64,000 nt of DNA, from contig NZ_CP018221.1 in assembly GCF_001890385.1 (NCBI RefSeq), positions 2,219,501 through 2,283,500 on the forward strand. Direction: 5' to 3'. The stretch is from Tardibacter chloracetimidivorans (GTDB taxonomy: Bacteria; Pseudomonadota; Alphaproteobacteria; Sphingomonadales; Sphingomonadaceae). A model generated the notes under the pieces. That model saw only the letters and a list, made by a program, of their open reading frames with translations, ran no database searches and was not told where the DNA came from. Numbering within the stretch: the stretch's first letter is position 1; every line of letters starts with the position of its first letter. Below are positions 19,321 through 28,775 of this stretch, piece after piece. The translations under genes were made by a program, and so were the position numbers.

Positions 19321-20148
19321 TCAGGCTCCTCTGAAATCCGGTGCTCGTTTGGCGAAATAGGCAGCCAGGCCTTCACGGGCTTCGGCGGTCGCCCCGGCGT
19401 CGCTGATCGCGCGGGCCTCCCGCTCCAGCTGCGTCTCGAAACTGGCTGCGAAGCTGTCCTGCAGCAAGACGCGCGCGGCCCCGAGCGCCGCGACGGGCGA
19501 TGCGGCGAGCTGTGCTGCGGTTGCCTCGCCCTCCTCCATCAACCGTCCATCGCCGACGAGACGCGTGACCAGCCCCATCGCCTCCGCCTCCTCGGCATTG
19601 ATCCGCCGGTTGGTGAGGATGATCTCCTGCGCCTTGCGTAAACCGACCAGCCTCGGAAGGCTCCAGCTCATGCCGCCATCGGGGGTGAGGCCAAGCGTGC
19701 CATATGCGGCGGCGAAGTGCGCCGATCGTGAGGCGAGGACGACATCGCCGCTGATCGCGAGGCTGAACCCCGCGCCGACCGCCGGCCCGTTGACCAGCAC
19801 GAGCATGGGCTTCGCCATCCGCGCCAGGCGCGCCAGGGTCATGTGCAGCGTTCCGGCGAGTTCGCTCAGAAGGGACGAGACCTGGTCGCCGGCCGCGGCG
19901 AAAAGACCGACATCGCCTCCGGCGCAGAAGAGTTTGCCGGCCCCCGTTAGCACCACGCAGCGAATGTCGGCGTCGGTCTGACAGCGGATGGATGCCTCGA
20001 CGAGCGCGCGCGCCATCGGGAGATCGATGGCGTTGCCGGCCTGCGGACGATTGAGCGTAAGCCACGCCGTTCCTTCACGGATATCGACGATGAGAGGCGT
20101 CTCGGTCACCTGGACCTCCCTAATTTCCTGGGTGTTTGCGAGCGGCAT
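19321..20148 (-). CDS. Enoyl-CoA hydratase/isomerase family protein
   Basis: The 275-residue crotonase-fold protein has LNRPQAGNAID, the oxyanion-hole segment GKLFCAGGDVG and the second oxyanion region VNGPAVGAGFSLA. In the active-site region it reads LTPDGGMSWSLPRLVG; an acidic residue typical of hydratase catalysis is kept as Asp. I chose the ATG at 20148, 8 bases after the acyl-CoA dehydrogenase stop; a longer ORF overlaps that gene. It forms a beta-oxidation set with the neighbouring dehydrogenase and thiolase. Confidence 0.9.
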   Translation of the reverse strand: MPLANTQEIREVQVTETPLIVDIREGTAWLTLNRPQAGNAIDLPMARALVEASIRCQTDADIRCVVLTGAGKLFCAGGDVGLFAAAGDQVSSLLSELAGTLHMTLARLARMAKPMLVLVNGPAVGAGFSLAISGDVVLASRSAHFAAAYGTLGLTPDGGMSWSLPRLVGLRKAQEIILTNRRINAEEAEAMGLVTRLVGDGRLMEEGEATAAQLAASPVAALGAARVLLQDSFAASFETQLEREARAISDAGATAEAREGLAAYFAKRAPDFRGA

Positions 20149-20155
20149 CGGTTCC

Positions 20156-21283
20156 TCACAGCGCGCGCGCGATGACCATTCGCTGGATGTCGGATGTGCC
20201 TTCGTAGATCTGGCAGACGCGCACATCACGGTAGGTCTTGGCGACGCCGAACTCTTCGAGATAGCCATAGCCGCCGAGCGTCTGGATCGCGCCGGAGACG
20301 ACGGCCTCCGCCGTCTCCGATGCGAAGAGCTTCGCCATCGATGCCTGGGTCAGCGCCGGCTGCCCCGCATCCCGCAGCGACGCGGCGGACAGCACCAGTT
20401 GTCGGGCCGCCTCGAGCCGGGTCGCCAGATCCGCCAGCCGGAAGCCGACCGCCTGATGCTCGATGATCGGCTTGCCCATCGACACGCGATCCTTCGCATA
20501 TCCGATCGCGATCTCCAGCGCGGCCTGGGCCATGCCGACGCACTGCGCGGCGATGCCGATACGCCCGGCTTCGAGGTTGGAGAGCGCGATGCGATAACCC
20601 TGGCCGATCTCGCCAAGCACCAGCTCATCTTCGATGAAGAGGTCTTCGAAACGCAGGGCACAGGTGTCGGACGCCGCCTGCCCCAGCTTGTGCTCGACCT
20701 TTTCGACGACATAGCCCGCCCGCTCGGTCGGCACGAGAAAGGCCGTCAGCCCCTTTTTCCCGGCCGATGGATCGGTGACGGCGATGACCATCGCCAGCTT
20801 CGCTATCTTGCCCGACGTGATGAACTGCTTGGCGCCATTCAGCTTCCAGCCTCCATCCACTCTGGACGCCCTCGTCCGGATCGCCGAGGCGTCCGACCCG
20901 GCATCGGTCTCGGTCAGCGCGAAGGCGCCGATCGAGCGGCCGGAGATCAGGTCGCGAAGAAAGCGGTCTTTCTGCGCGTCGGACCCGTCTTTCAGAATGC
21001 CCTGGACGATGATCGAATTCTGGATCGACACGATTGTCGACAGCGCCCCATCGGCCGCGGCGATCTCGATCAGTGCGAGGGCGTAGGAGACATAGTCGCT
21101 TGCCGCGCCTCCGAAAGCTTCGGGCGCGACCATCCCGAACAGGCCGAGCTGCGCGAGGCTGTCGAACACCCAGGGCTCATAGCCCCCGGCGCTTTCGAAA
21201 CGGCCCGTGGCAGGCAGGATGCGATCCTGCGCGAACGCGCGGACGGTATCGCGGATGGCGATCTGGGTCTCCGAGAGAATCAA
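20156..21283 (-). CDS. Acyl-CoA dehydrogenase
   Basis: The 375-residue FAD enzyme follows the classical short/medium-chain pattern: FALTETDAGSDASAIRT, LNGAKQFITSG, a middle beta domain, and the C-terminal QIYEGTSDIQRMVIARAL with the catalytic Glu at about 361. It should introduce the alpha-beta double bond at the start of a beta-oxidation turn. It is the first gene of the operon running dehydrogenase, hydratase, thiolase, FMN oxidoreductase, and is divergent from a TetR gene. Confidence 0.93.
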   Translation of the reverse strand: MILSETQIAIRDTVRAFAQDRILPATGRFESAGGYEPWVFDSLAQLGLFGMVAPEAFGGAASDYVSYALALIEIAAADGALSTIVSIQNSIIVQGILKDGSDAQKDRFLRDLISGRSIGAFALTETDAGSDASAIRTRASRVDGGWKLNGAKQFITSGKIAKLAMVIAVTDPSAGKKGLTAFLVPTERAGYVVEKVEHKLGQAASDTCALRFEDLFIEDELVLGEIGQGYRIALSNLEAGRIGIAAQCVGMAQAALEIAIGYAKDRVSMGKPIIEHQAVGFRLADLATRLEAARQLVLSAASLRDAGQPALTQASMAKLFASETAEAVVSGAIQTLGGYGYLEEFGVAKTYRDVRVCQIYEGTSDIQRMVIARAL

Positions 21284-21303
21284 GAAACCTCCGGGTTTTG
21301 TGG

Positions 21304-21319
21304 CGTACTATACAGTACG
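21304..21319. promoter_or_regulatory. Probable TetR operator
   Basis: The 16-base inverted repeat has arms CGTACT and AGTACG around ATAC. It lies 20 bases upstream of the acyl-CoA dehydrogenase start and 46 bases upstream of the divergent TetR start, so one bound repressor could control both promoters. Confidence 0.5.
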
Positions 21320-21365
21320 TTGCATAACAGCGAGTTTTCTGTCAATGTCTGGGCGCTAAGGAGTC

Positions 21366-22004
21366 ATGGTGGCAAAGCAGATTGACGATCTCGAGATTTC
21401 GCCCTTCCCGACGATCGAGGATCGTCTGCGCGAGAAGAGCCTGAAACGGGAAGCGGTGCTGCGGGCGGCCGTGCGCACCTTCAACGCACGCGGATTTCAG
21501 GCCGCCTCTCTCGACGAGGTGGCGGCGAGTCTCAAGATCAGCAAGCCCACCATCTATCGATATCTCGGCAACAAGGAGCAGGTGCTGCTCGAGTGCGTCA
21601 CCCGGGGACTGGAAATGCTGCAGCATGCCGCCGCACAGGCGCAGGCCGAGGCCGGCACCGGCCTGATGCGGCTGTCCCGGTTTCTCAGGCGCTATGCCGA
21701 GATCAACATGGACGATTTCGGAAGATGCGTGATCCGGACCGACGATGCGGCGCTCTCGGCCGAGGGCCGCCGCCATTTCCGCGCCTTGAAGGCGAAGATC
21801 GATCATGCCATGCGCGGGCTGATCGCCGACGGCATCGCGGATGGCTCGATCGCGCCCCTCAATGTGAAAATGACCGCGTTCGCGCTGGCGGGCGCGCTGA
21901 ATTGGCCGGCGCGGTGGCATGATCCGAGCCGCGACATGTCGGCAGAGGAAATAGCCGGGGCGATGGTCGACGTGCTGGTCCAGGGCCTCGCGCCACGCGG
22001 GTGA
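21366..22004 (+). CDS. TetR-family transcriptional regulator
   Basis: The 212-residue regulator has a helix-turn-helix near residues 40-65 (FQAASLDEVAASLKISKPTIYRYLGNKEQVL) spread over the usual three helices, and a larger ligand domain that I cannot place in a subfamily. It starts after TAAGGAGTC. It is divergent from the dehydrogenase operon and upstream of the alcohol dehydrogenase/SDR block; it probably represses the beta-oxidation operon and itself until a CoA-thioester or lipophilic intermediate binds. Confidence 0.9.
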   Translation: MVAKQIDDLEISPFPTIEDRLREKSLKREAVLRAAVRTFNARGFQAASLDEVAASLKISKPTIYRYLGNKEQVLLECVTRGLEMLQHAAAQAQAEAGTGLMRLSRFLRRYAEINMDDFGRCVIRTDDAALSAEGRRHFRALKAKIDHAMRGLIADGIADGSIAPLNVKMTAFALAGALNWPARWHDPSRDMSAEEIAGAMVDVLVQGLAPRG

Positions 22005-22192
22005 CGTCGATCGCGGCCGAACAGGTCCGATCTCCACCCACCGTGATGGAGAGAAATCAAAAACTGTCATTTCATCACTTTCTGCCGCCGGGACACTGAC
22101 CTATCATCAGTAATTGACGAGTCGGGCGCCATGGGCTGTCCGGACAAACGTCGCAGACGCTGATGCCGTCGAGACTGCGAGGGGGGACCGGA

Positions 22193-23217
22193 GTGCGAGC
22201 GGTGCAATTTCTGGGAGCCGGCCAGCCCTTGTCTCTCTCCGCCATCCCCGATCCCGCGCCCGGCCCGGGCGAGGTGATCATCCGCGTGGAGCGTTGCGGC
22301 ATCTGTGGCAGCGACCTCGAGATGACGAGCGGCAAGGGCTTCACCCTGCCGGCGGGGTGCGTGCTCGGCCATGAATTCGCGGGCGAGGTCGTCGCGCTCG
22401 GCGCGGGCGTCACGACGCTGGAAATCGGCAGCCGGGTTGCGGCCATGCCCTTCGATTGCTGCGCGACCTGCGATCGGTGCATCGCGGGCCAGCCCCAGCA
22501 TTGCCGGGCGGTGTCGGTGCACGGCTGCGGCGGCCGTGGGGGGCCTATGCGGAATATACGCGCGCATGGGCCTCTCACTGCGTCCGCCTGCCGAACCATC
22601 TGACTTTCGACGATGGGGCGCTCGTGGAGCCGCTCTCCGTCGCGCTGCACGGCATAAGGATGGCGGAGCCGATAGCGGGGCGCCGCGTGCTGGTGCTGGG
22701 CGCGGGGCCGATCGGGCTTGCGGCGATCTATTGGGCGAGGCAGCTCGGCGCTGTCCGCATCGCGGCGATGGCGCCTTCGCGGCGGCGGGCCGGACTTGCC
22801 ACCGCGATGGGCGCGGACGGGCTGGCGACGTTCGGCGATCGGGAGGCGGAAGAGGTCGAGCAGCTGCTTGGCGGCAAGCCCGAGATCATATTGGAATGTG
22901 CGGGCAAGGCCGGCGTGCTCGATCGTGCGATCGGCCTGGCCGGGATCGGCGCGAAGATCGTCGTGCTCGGCTATTGCGTGACGATGGACAGCTTTTTCCC
23001 GATCACGGCGCTCGGCAAGGAAGTGACCATACGATTTTCAAAAATGTACCAGTTGCAGGATTTCCAGGACACAATGGCGTCGCTGGCCAGCGGGCATCTC
23101 GATCCGCGGACCATGATCACACGCCGCATCGGCCTGTCCGACGTACCGGCGACCTTCGAAGCGCTGCGGACCGACCGGGACCAATGCAAGGTCATGATCG
23201 CGCCGCATGAAGCCTGA
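22193..23217 (+). pseudogene. Zinc-dependent alcohol dehydrogenase, frameshifted
   Basis: The first part (GTG start at 22193, behind AGGGGGGACC) reads RAVQFLGAGQP, the catalytic zinc ligand in CGICGSDLEM, GHEFAGEVV and a structural-zinc region with Cys residues ending QHCRAV. Near 22,540, inside a G/C run, the frame must shift to continue WGAYAEYTRAWASHCVRLP, the Rossmann motif VLGAGPIGLAAI and the rest. One missing base explains it (the total length is one short of a multiple of three). The MDR family fold is otherwise complete at about 341 residues. It is either inactivated or affected by a sequencing error. Confidence 0.8.
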
Positions 23218-23270
23218 GCGGGGGCAGCCGGCACCGCCGGAACGCATACGAGCGATAAGGAAGACCGGCG

Positions 23271-24062
23271 ATGCTGCTCAGGGATAAGATCATCCTGGTC
23301 TCCGGCATCGGCCCCGGCATGGGATCGAAGCTCGCTATCGAGGCGGCGCGCGAGGGCGCCGCCGGCGTGATCGGCCTCGCGAGAACGCGCTCCAGGCTCG
23401 ACGATGCCGAGAGCATGTTGCGGGCAGAGGGGCTCGACACGCCGATGTTGAAGGCCGTGGCCGACATCCGCGACAGGGCGCAGTGCGAAGCGGCCGTGCG
23501 CGATGCGATCGCACGGTTCGGCCGTATCGACGCCCTGATCAACAGCGCGTTCATCCATGGCGGCGCGCAGATGCCTTCCGAAACGAAGATGGAGGAGGTG
23601 CGCGAGGCGATCGAGACCAACCTGATCGGCACGCTCAATATCACCCAGGCCGTCATTCCACAGATGAAGGCGCAGAAATCCGGTGCGATCGTGATGGTGA
23701 GCACGCAGGCCGCCCGCAAGGTCGTCCGCACGACCGACATGATCTATGCGATGTCCAAGCAGCCGCTGGAAAGCGCGGTACGGCATCTGGCGTGGGAGCT
23801 TGGCGCGTTCAACATCCGCGTCAACCTCAGCCTGCAAGGCTATATGTGGGGCGACGTCGTCTCATCCTACGTCGATCGCGTCGGAACGGCGACGGGCAGG
23901 ACGCGCCAGGCTGTGATCGACGACATCGCCTCGCGCAACCCGCTGGGGCGGATCGTCAGCGACGAAGAATGTGCCCGCGCGGTGCTGTTCCTCGCGTCCG
24001 ACTATGCCGCGGCCGTGACGGGCGCGCAGCTCGATATCAACGCAGGCGAGTGGATGCCCTGA
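23271..24062 (+). CDS. Short-chain dehydrogenase/reductase
   Basis: The 263-residue SDR has a slightly altered nucleotide motif, VSGIGPGMGSKLA in place of TGxxxGxG, then DALINSAFIHGG, MVSTQAARK and the catalytic YAMSK. It ends in a normal LDINAGEWMP tail. It probably oxidises or reduces a hydroxyl or keto intermediate with NAD(P)(H). The gene lies 53 bases after the alcohol dehydrogenase and 3 bases before the next SDR. Confidence 0.88.
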   Translation: MLLRDKIILVSGIGPGMGSKLAIEAAREGAAGVIGLARTRSRLDDAESMLRAEGLDTPMLKAVADIRDRAQCEAAVRDAIARFGRIDALINSAFIHGGAQMPSETKMEEVREAIETNLIGTLNITQAVIPQMKAQKSGAIVMVSTQAARKVVRTTDMIYAMSKQPLESAVRHLAWELGAFNIRVNLSLQGYMWGDVVSSYVDRVGTATGRTRQAVIDDIASRNPLGRIVSDEECARAVLFLASDYAAAVTGAQLDINAGEWMP

Positions 24063-24065
24063 ACC

Positions 24066-24772
24066 ATGAAGATCACGCTCGAAGGCAAGGTCGCGCTGGT
24101 GACGGGCGCGATCCAGTCCGCCGGCGGCCGCGCGGAAGCCATCGCGCTCGACGTCTCGGAAGAAACGCAGATACGGGATGCGATCGCGGAGACGGTCGCG
24201 CGGCTCGGAACCATCGATATCCTCCACAACAACGCGGCCGACGTCGGCAGCGCGACGATGGCCACCGATGGCGATGGCCTGGCGCTCGAATCCGCGACGT
24301 GGGATCACGTCCTGTCCGTCGCCACCCGCGGAACCTGGCTCTGCAGCAAATATGCGATCAAGCAGATGCTCGGGCAGCGCGGCGGCGCGATCATCAACAC
24401 GGCCTCGCTCGCCGGCCTGCTGGGGCTGGATCGGCTGACGGCTTATAGCGCGGCAAAGGCCGCCGTCATTCAGTTGACGGCGAGTATCGCCACGCATTTC
24501 GGCAAGGATAATATCCGCTGCAACGCCGTTGCCCCCGGCTTCGTGCTGACGGACGCGGCGCTCGCGATGTTTCCGCCGGACAAGTGCGAAACGGCGCTGC
24601 GCGATACGCTCACGCCCTATCTCGGCACCCGGAAGATATCGCCGCCGCGGTCTGCTTCCTCGCGTCGGATCACGCTCGCTACATCAGCGGGCAGACATTG
24701 CGCGTCGACGGCGGCAGCTCCGTTCATACCCAGAATCACGGCCGGGGCAGATCGGCCGCCGGATCCGAATGA
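24066..24772 (+). pseudogene. Short-chain dehydrogenase with two inactivating lesions
   Basis: The N-terminus reads MKITLEGKVALVTGA and jumps straight to IQSAGGRAEAIALDVSEE, so about 40 residues, including the glycine-rich NAD-binding loop, are missing in frame. The catalytic region NTASLAGLLGLDRLTAYSAAK is intact. Near 24,630 one base is missing from a C run: the proper tail PEDIAAAVCFLASDHARYIS continues in another frame to 24,772. Each lesion alone should abolish function. Confidence 0.85.
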
Positions 24773-24784
24773 CAGGAGATACCC

Positions 24785-25483
24785 ATGTTCAAGGCGATCT
24801 ACCTCACCCGCAGGAACCCTGCCCTGTCGCAAGACGAATTCTGGGAACGTTGGAAGCAGCATTCGGCGCTCACCGGCACCACCCGGCGCATCCGGCCCTA
24901 TTATAACCAGGTCGTGCAATGCGGCCTGTCCGATGCCTTCGACGCGGCCGAAGGCACAGACGCCTATGACGGTGCCAATCTGCTGGGGCTGGTCGATCGT
25001 TCGGGCGGCTACGGCGTGTTCGATGAACCGGAACATCGGGATATCATGCTACCGGACGAAATCGCCATATTCGCGCAGCCTATCCGCGACTGCACGCTGG
25101 TCACGGAAGAACATGTGGTCCGCCCGGGCGGCTTTTCGCGTCACCTCGTGCTGCATTTCCTCAAGCGCGCCGAAACCGTCACCGAGCAGCAGCTTTTCGA
25201 TCAATGGCTGGCGCTTCAGGACGAGCTGCACAATCGCCCGGCCGGCGCGGATCTCGTCCGCCGATCGGTGATCAACAAGGTCGTCGAGACACCGCCGGCA
25301 GGTTATCCGTTCGATCTCGTCACCGAGACGTGGTTCGCCGATGCGGAGGCGATGCGTCGCTATCTGGGCGACGCATCGACCCAGGATGCATTCGGGAAGC
25401 GTCGCGCCGAACTGTGCGACGATGGCCGGACGATCAGCTTCGTCGCCCGGGTCAATCATTCGCGCCCACCGATCGAGGACTGA
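24785..25483 (+). CDS. EthD-type dimeric alpha-beta barrel protein
   Basis: The 232-residue protein starts FKAIYLTRRNPALSQDEFWERWKQHSALTG when read in full, the typical opening of the EthD/ferredoxin-like dimeric barrel, and repeats a similar half (HLVLHFLKRAETVTEQQLFDQW) from about residue 120, giving two EthD-like modules. Proteins of this fold assist ring or ether degradation and polyketide-like cyclisation, but the reaction here is unknown. AGGAGATACCC precedes the start. It closes the plus-strand block and converges on the solute-binding protein gene. Confidence 0.75.
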   Translation: MFKAIYLTRRNPALSQDEFWERWKQHSALTGTTRRIRPYYNQVVQCGLSDAFDAAEGTDAYDGANLLGLVDRSGGYGVFDEPEHRDIMLPDEIAIFAQPIRDCTLVTEEHVVRPGGFSRHLVLHFLKRAETVTEQQLFDQWLALQDELHNRPAGADLVRRSVINKVVETPPAGYPFDLVTETWFADAEAMRRYLGDASTQDAFGKRRAELCDDGRTISFVARVNHSRPPIED

Positions 25484-25544
25484 CCCGAACCGGGGAGCAA
25501 AGGGAGATTTCCGAAATCTCCCCCAGCCCTCCGCCGCGATATCG

Positions 25545-26735
25545 CTACTCGCCCCGTCGGGAGGCGGCGCGTTCGCCACGCGTGCGGGGCGTCATCCGAT
25601 GCGCCAAGCGGCTCGGCAATTCGGTGAAGAGATCGCCCTCGGCATCGATCGCCTCGCGCACCACCAGATAGTCCTTCCCCATCCATCCGCGACGGACATA
25701 GGGCGCGTAGCTGATCAGCGTGCCGGGCCCACCGGAAACGGCGGGGAGATATTTGACCAGCTCCATGCCGCGCTTGACCCCGGCCGGCGAGATCGGATGG
25801 CCATAGCCGATGCCGTGGGCGACGACATTCGCGATATCATAGCCGGTCACGGTGTAATAATTGGCCGCCCGATAACCGAACCGCTTTTCGAAGCTCTCGG
25901 TGAATTCCCGCGTGAGCGGATTTTCCTCGTCATAGAGATCGAGACCGTAAAATCCGTGCGCACCGCGCATGCCGCCCTCGATCAGCGGCGTGGTGAGGAA
26001 GCCGGTGGTGAGGATCGTCAGCGGCTGCCAGCCGATCTTGCGCATCGCCCTCGCCAAGCGATTGATCGGAACGCCGAAACCGCAATAGGCGACCGCATCC
26101 GCGCCGGTGGCCCGCATCGCTTCGACGATCATGTCCAGATTGACCTCGATCTGGCTGATCGTGAAATGCTCGCCGAGGTTCAGGCCTTCGAAATCGGCCG
26201 CCCGCCGGAGATATTCGAGATATTCGCCCCCGATGGCGGAGCGCTCGGCGACGGTGATGACCTTGCGGGCTTTGCGATGGGCGAGGAAATTGGCCATGAG
26301 GCACCCCTCCTCGACGAGCGATCCCTGGTTCAGGGCAAAGGTCCACTCGCCCTGCCAGACGTCCGTCCCCGGCCAGCCGATCGACGGAACCCGTCCTTCG
26401 GTCTCGATATAATGTTTCAGCGCGATGGCGTTTTCCGAGATATGCGGGCCGATGATCGCGACACAGCCTTCGTTGGCCAGCTCCTTCCACGCGTTAAGCA
26501 CTTCATGGACATTGCCCGTGGGCAAGCCATCGACATCGCGCACGACGATCTGGACCGCGCGATCAATCACGCCATCTTCGAGCGCATTTTCAAACGCCAG
26601 CGTGGCGGCATCGAAGAAAGGCTGGATAACGCCTCCCGCCGCCCAATCCGTCAACATGCCGACCTTGGTCGTCGACTTGCGCTTGTCCATTTCGATCTTG
26701 GGGCGTTCGGACGACGACGTCATTTCATTCTCCAT
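25545..26735 (-). CDS. Type I solute-binding protein without signal peptide (copy A)
   Basis: The 396-residue protein belongs to the leucine/amide-binding (Peripla_BP_6-like) fold: KVGMLTDWAAGG, CVAIIGPHISENA, GEWTFALNQGS, GYDIANVVAHG and GTLISYAPYVRRGWMG. The N-terminus is charged (MENEMTSSSERPKIEMDKRK) with no hydrophobic stretch, so it should stay in the cytoplasm. No ABC permease or ATPase gene is in this region. It is clearly related to the protein at 55386-56525. AmiC of Pseudomonas is a precedent for a cytoplasmic ligand sensor of this fold. The C-terminal 25 residues are basic and probably disordered. Confidence 0.8.
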   Translation of the reverse strand: MENEMTSSSERPKIEMDKRKSTTKVGMLTDWAAGGVIQPFFDAATLAFENALEDGVIDRAVQIVVRDVDGLPTGNVHEVLNAWKELANEGCVAIIGPHISENAIALKHYIETEGRVPSIGWPGTDVWQGEWTFALNQGSLVEEGCLMANFLAHRKARKVITVAERSAIGGEYLEYLRRAADFEGLNLGEHFTISQIEVNLDMIVEAMRATGADAVAYCGFGVPINRLARAMRKIGWQPLTILTTGFLTTPLIEGGMRGAHGFYGLDLYDEENPLTREFTESFEKRFGYRAANYYTVTGYDIANVVAHGIGYGHPISPAGVKRGMELVKYLPAVSGGPGTLISYAPYVRRGWMGKDYLVVREAIDAEGDLFTELPSRLAHRMTPRTRGERAASRRGE

Positions 26736-26948
26736 TGCGTTGAAAACCTTGTCTTATGTTCGATCTGTGCGCCGACCGGGCACCGTGCTCTCGATCGATG
26801 CCCGTGCCTGGCGGTGCGGCGCGGCTCGCGAAGTTCTGCTACGGCCCCCGCAAGAACTATCCGGGCATCGATATCCGGGCGGTAGTTTATGACCGACGTC
26901 GCGCCCCACGCGCGACCGCCTGTTCCCTGAAAACCCGTCCCAAGTCCC

Positions 26949-27724
26949 TCAATATGCCGTCGATCGCCCTCCATCGATTGTGAGACAGTGGCCGGTGACG
27001 AACGAGCCCGCTTGCGATGCGAGGAACAGCGCCGGGCCTACGACTTCACGCGGCTCGGCGGCTCGGCGCAATGGCACGTCCATAAACTGTTCCGGGCCGC
27101 GCATGGCCAGCAGATCCTTGTTGGCGTCCGTTCTGAATGCGCCGGGCGCCAGCGCGTTCACCGTGATGCCATCGGCGCCGAACTCGCTCGCGAGAGCCCT
27201 CGTGAGCGCCAGCAGGCCTCCCTTGCCGCTGATATAGGCGGCGTCGCCCGCCCTTCCCCGCATGGCCGCGACGGACGACATCATGATGATGCGGCCGTGC
27301 CGGCGCGACCGCATCAGCTGCGCCGCGAGCCGCGACATGAAGAAAGCCGCGCCCAGGTTCATATCCACGACCCTGCGGAATTCGGACAGGCCGATATCAT
27401 CGACCCCGGCCCGCAGCCGCGCCCCGGCGTTGTTGACCAGAATGTCCAGGCGATCGCCGCTGGATGCCGCCAGCGCCCGCATTCGCGGTCCATCGCCCCT
27501 TCGTCGCCAATCTCGAAAGCCAATGGCAGCACGGCCAGCCCGGCGGCGCGCAATTCTTCCGCCGCATCGGCGCAGCGTGCCGGATCGCGCCCGTTCAGAT
27601 ATACCGTCGCACCGGCGCGGGCGAGGCCCTCGGCGATCGCCCGCCCGAGGCCGGACGTCGCGCCTGTCACGAGCGCCACCCGGCTCTCAATACCGAACAG
27701 CGATGCCGGATCACTTACTCCCAT
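26949..27724 (-). pseudogene. Short-chain dehydrogenase, frameshifted
   Basis: The N-terminal part from ATG 27724 has VALVTGATSGLGRAIAEGLA and runs to about 27,487. There the frame must move to continue MRALAASSGDRLDILVNNAG, IIMMSSVAAMRG, the catalytic YISGKGG and the tail GHCLTIDGGRSTAY. One missing base accounts for it. All SDR catalytic elements are otherwise present, so it is a recent loss or a sequencing error. It is followed, in its own direction, by a 213-base spacer and the solute-binding protein gene. Confidence 0.8.
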
Positions 27725-27779
27725 CGGCACTCTCCCTGCGGCCTGTCGATCAAGTCGCGGCCATTGCCAAAACACACGC

Positions 27780-28727
27780 TCAGTTGAGGACGAAGCTTGC
27801 GAACGCCGCTGTTTCGTCCGCCGTCAGAAAACGCCCGAGCGAATAATCTCCCGCGATGCTGGTGCGATGCCCGATGCGCAGATCGCCCGGCCGCACGCCG
27901 CGGGCACAGTGCAGCATCCGCCAATTATCCCACAGGACGAGGTCGCCCTCTGCCCAGCTATGATCATAGGCGACCGATTCATCGGTCAGTATCTTCGCGA
28001 GCTCCATGATCAGCGCGCTTCCCTCCTCGGCGGGAAGCCCGACGATGCCCAGCGCGAAGGCCGGCGAAAGGTTCAGCACCTTGCGACCCGTCTCGGGCTG
28101 GACGAAGACCAGCGGATGCGCGACGGGCGGGAAGGCCCCGTTCGCGGCCCGCTCGGCGAGGGCGGCCTGGAACGCCGCCTCCTTCACCACCCGGAGCGTC
28201 TGGAACGGGAGGAAACGGGTGAAATCGCGCGGGCGGAGCTGATAGATCACCTCGAGGCCTTCGCACTTGCGCCTCAGATCATCCGGCAGGCGCTGATAGG
28301 CCTCGATCTGATCGACAAATCCGGTTTCGCCGCCCTCGTCCGGCTGATCCACGATCTTGAGTATTCCGCCATGATTGATCTGCTGCGTGTAGATCTGGTC
28401 GGAATGCCAGGGGATGAAGCCCGCGCGTTCCACGCCGTTGACTTCCACGATCGAACTGCTGTCCGGGTTCGCGACGAGCTGGATCAGCTTGTCGCGCCCT
28501 TCGACGAGTATTTCCTTGACCGCATGGACCTGAAGATCCCCGAATATGGCGCTGAGCGCGATGTGAAAGTCGGGATCGCTGTCACCGTCGCGAAAGATGA
28601 TCAGGCCCTTGTCAATCCACAGAGCCTGAAGTCGATCGCGGACGGAAGCGTCGTGGAGGTCCTCGCCGCGCAGGCCCTGCACCACGCAGCCGAAGCGGTG
28701 ATCGTCGATCAGGCTTAGCACGTTCAT
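27780..28727 (-). CDS. TauD/TfdA-family Fe(II)/2-oxoglutarate dioxygenase
   Basis: The 315-residue protein has the first iron ligands in PWHSDQIYTQ (His-x-Asp), the distal His in WRMLHCARGV, and the 2-oxoglutarate-binding Arg region HRTSIAGDY. Members hydroxylate small molecules, for example splitting sulfonates, aryloxyacetates or esters. It is the first gene of a minus-strand group that continues with the broken SDR and solute-binding protein A, and it is divergent from the LuxC-like gene. Confidence 0.88.
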   Translation of the reverse strand: MNVLSLIDDHRFGCVVQGLRGEDLHDASVRDRLQALWIDKGLIIFRDGDSDPDFHIALSAIFGDLQVHAVKEILVEGRDKLIQLVANPDSSSIVEVNGVERAGFIPWHSDQIYTQQINHGGILKIVDQPDEGGETGFVDQIEAYQRLPDDLRRKCEGLEVIYQLRPRDFTRFLPFQTLRVVKEAAFQAALAERAANGAFPPVAHPLVFVQPETGRKVLNLSPAFALGIVGLPAEEGSALIMELAKILTDESVAYDHSWAEGDLVLWDNWRMLHCARGVRPGDLRIGHRTSIAGDYSLGRFLTADETAAFASFVLN

Positions 28728-28761
28728 CGCCGGCCCCCAGCCTGTCGGGAACGTCGCAAAT

Positions 28762-28775
28762 AATGAATCATCATT
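28762..28775. promoter_or_regulatory. Short inverted repeat in a divergent promoter region
   Basis: AATGA and TCATT flank ATCA within the 154-base AT-richer spacer between the dioxygenase and LuxC-like genes. It could be a regulator site; nothing else supports this. Confidence 0.3.

Noticed and set aside
22076-22130. Inverted repeat ACTGA-N7-TCAGT before the alcohol dehydrogenase
   Set aside because: Arms of 5 bases only and no recurrence at other promoters.
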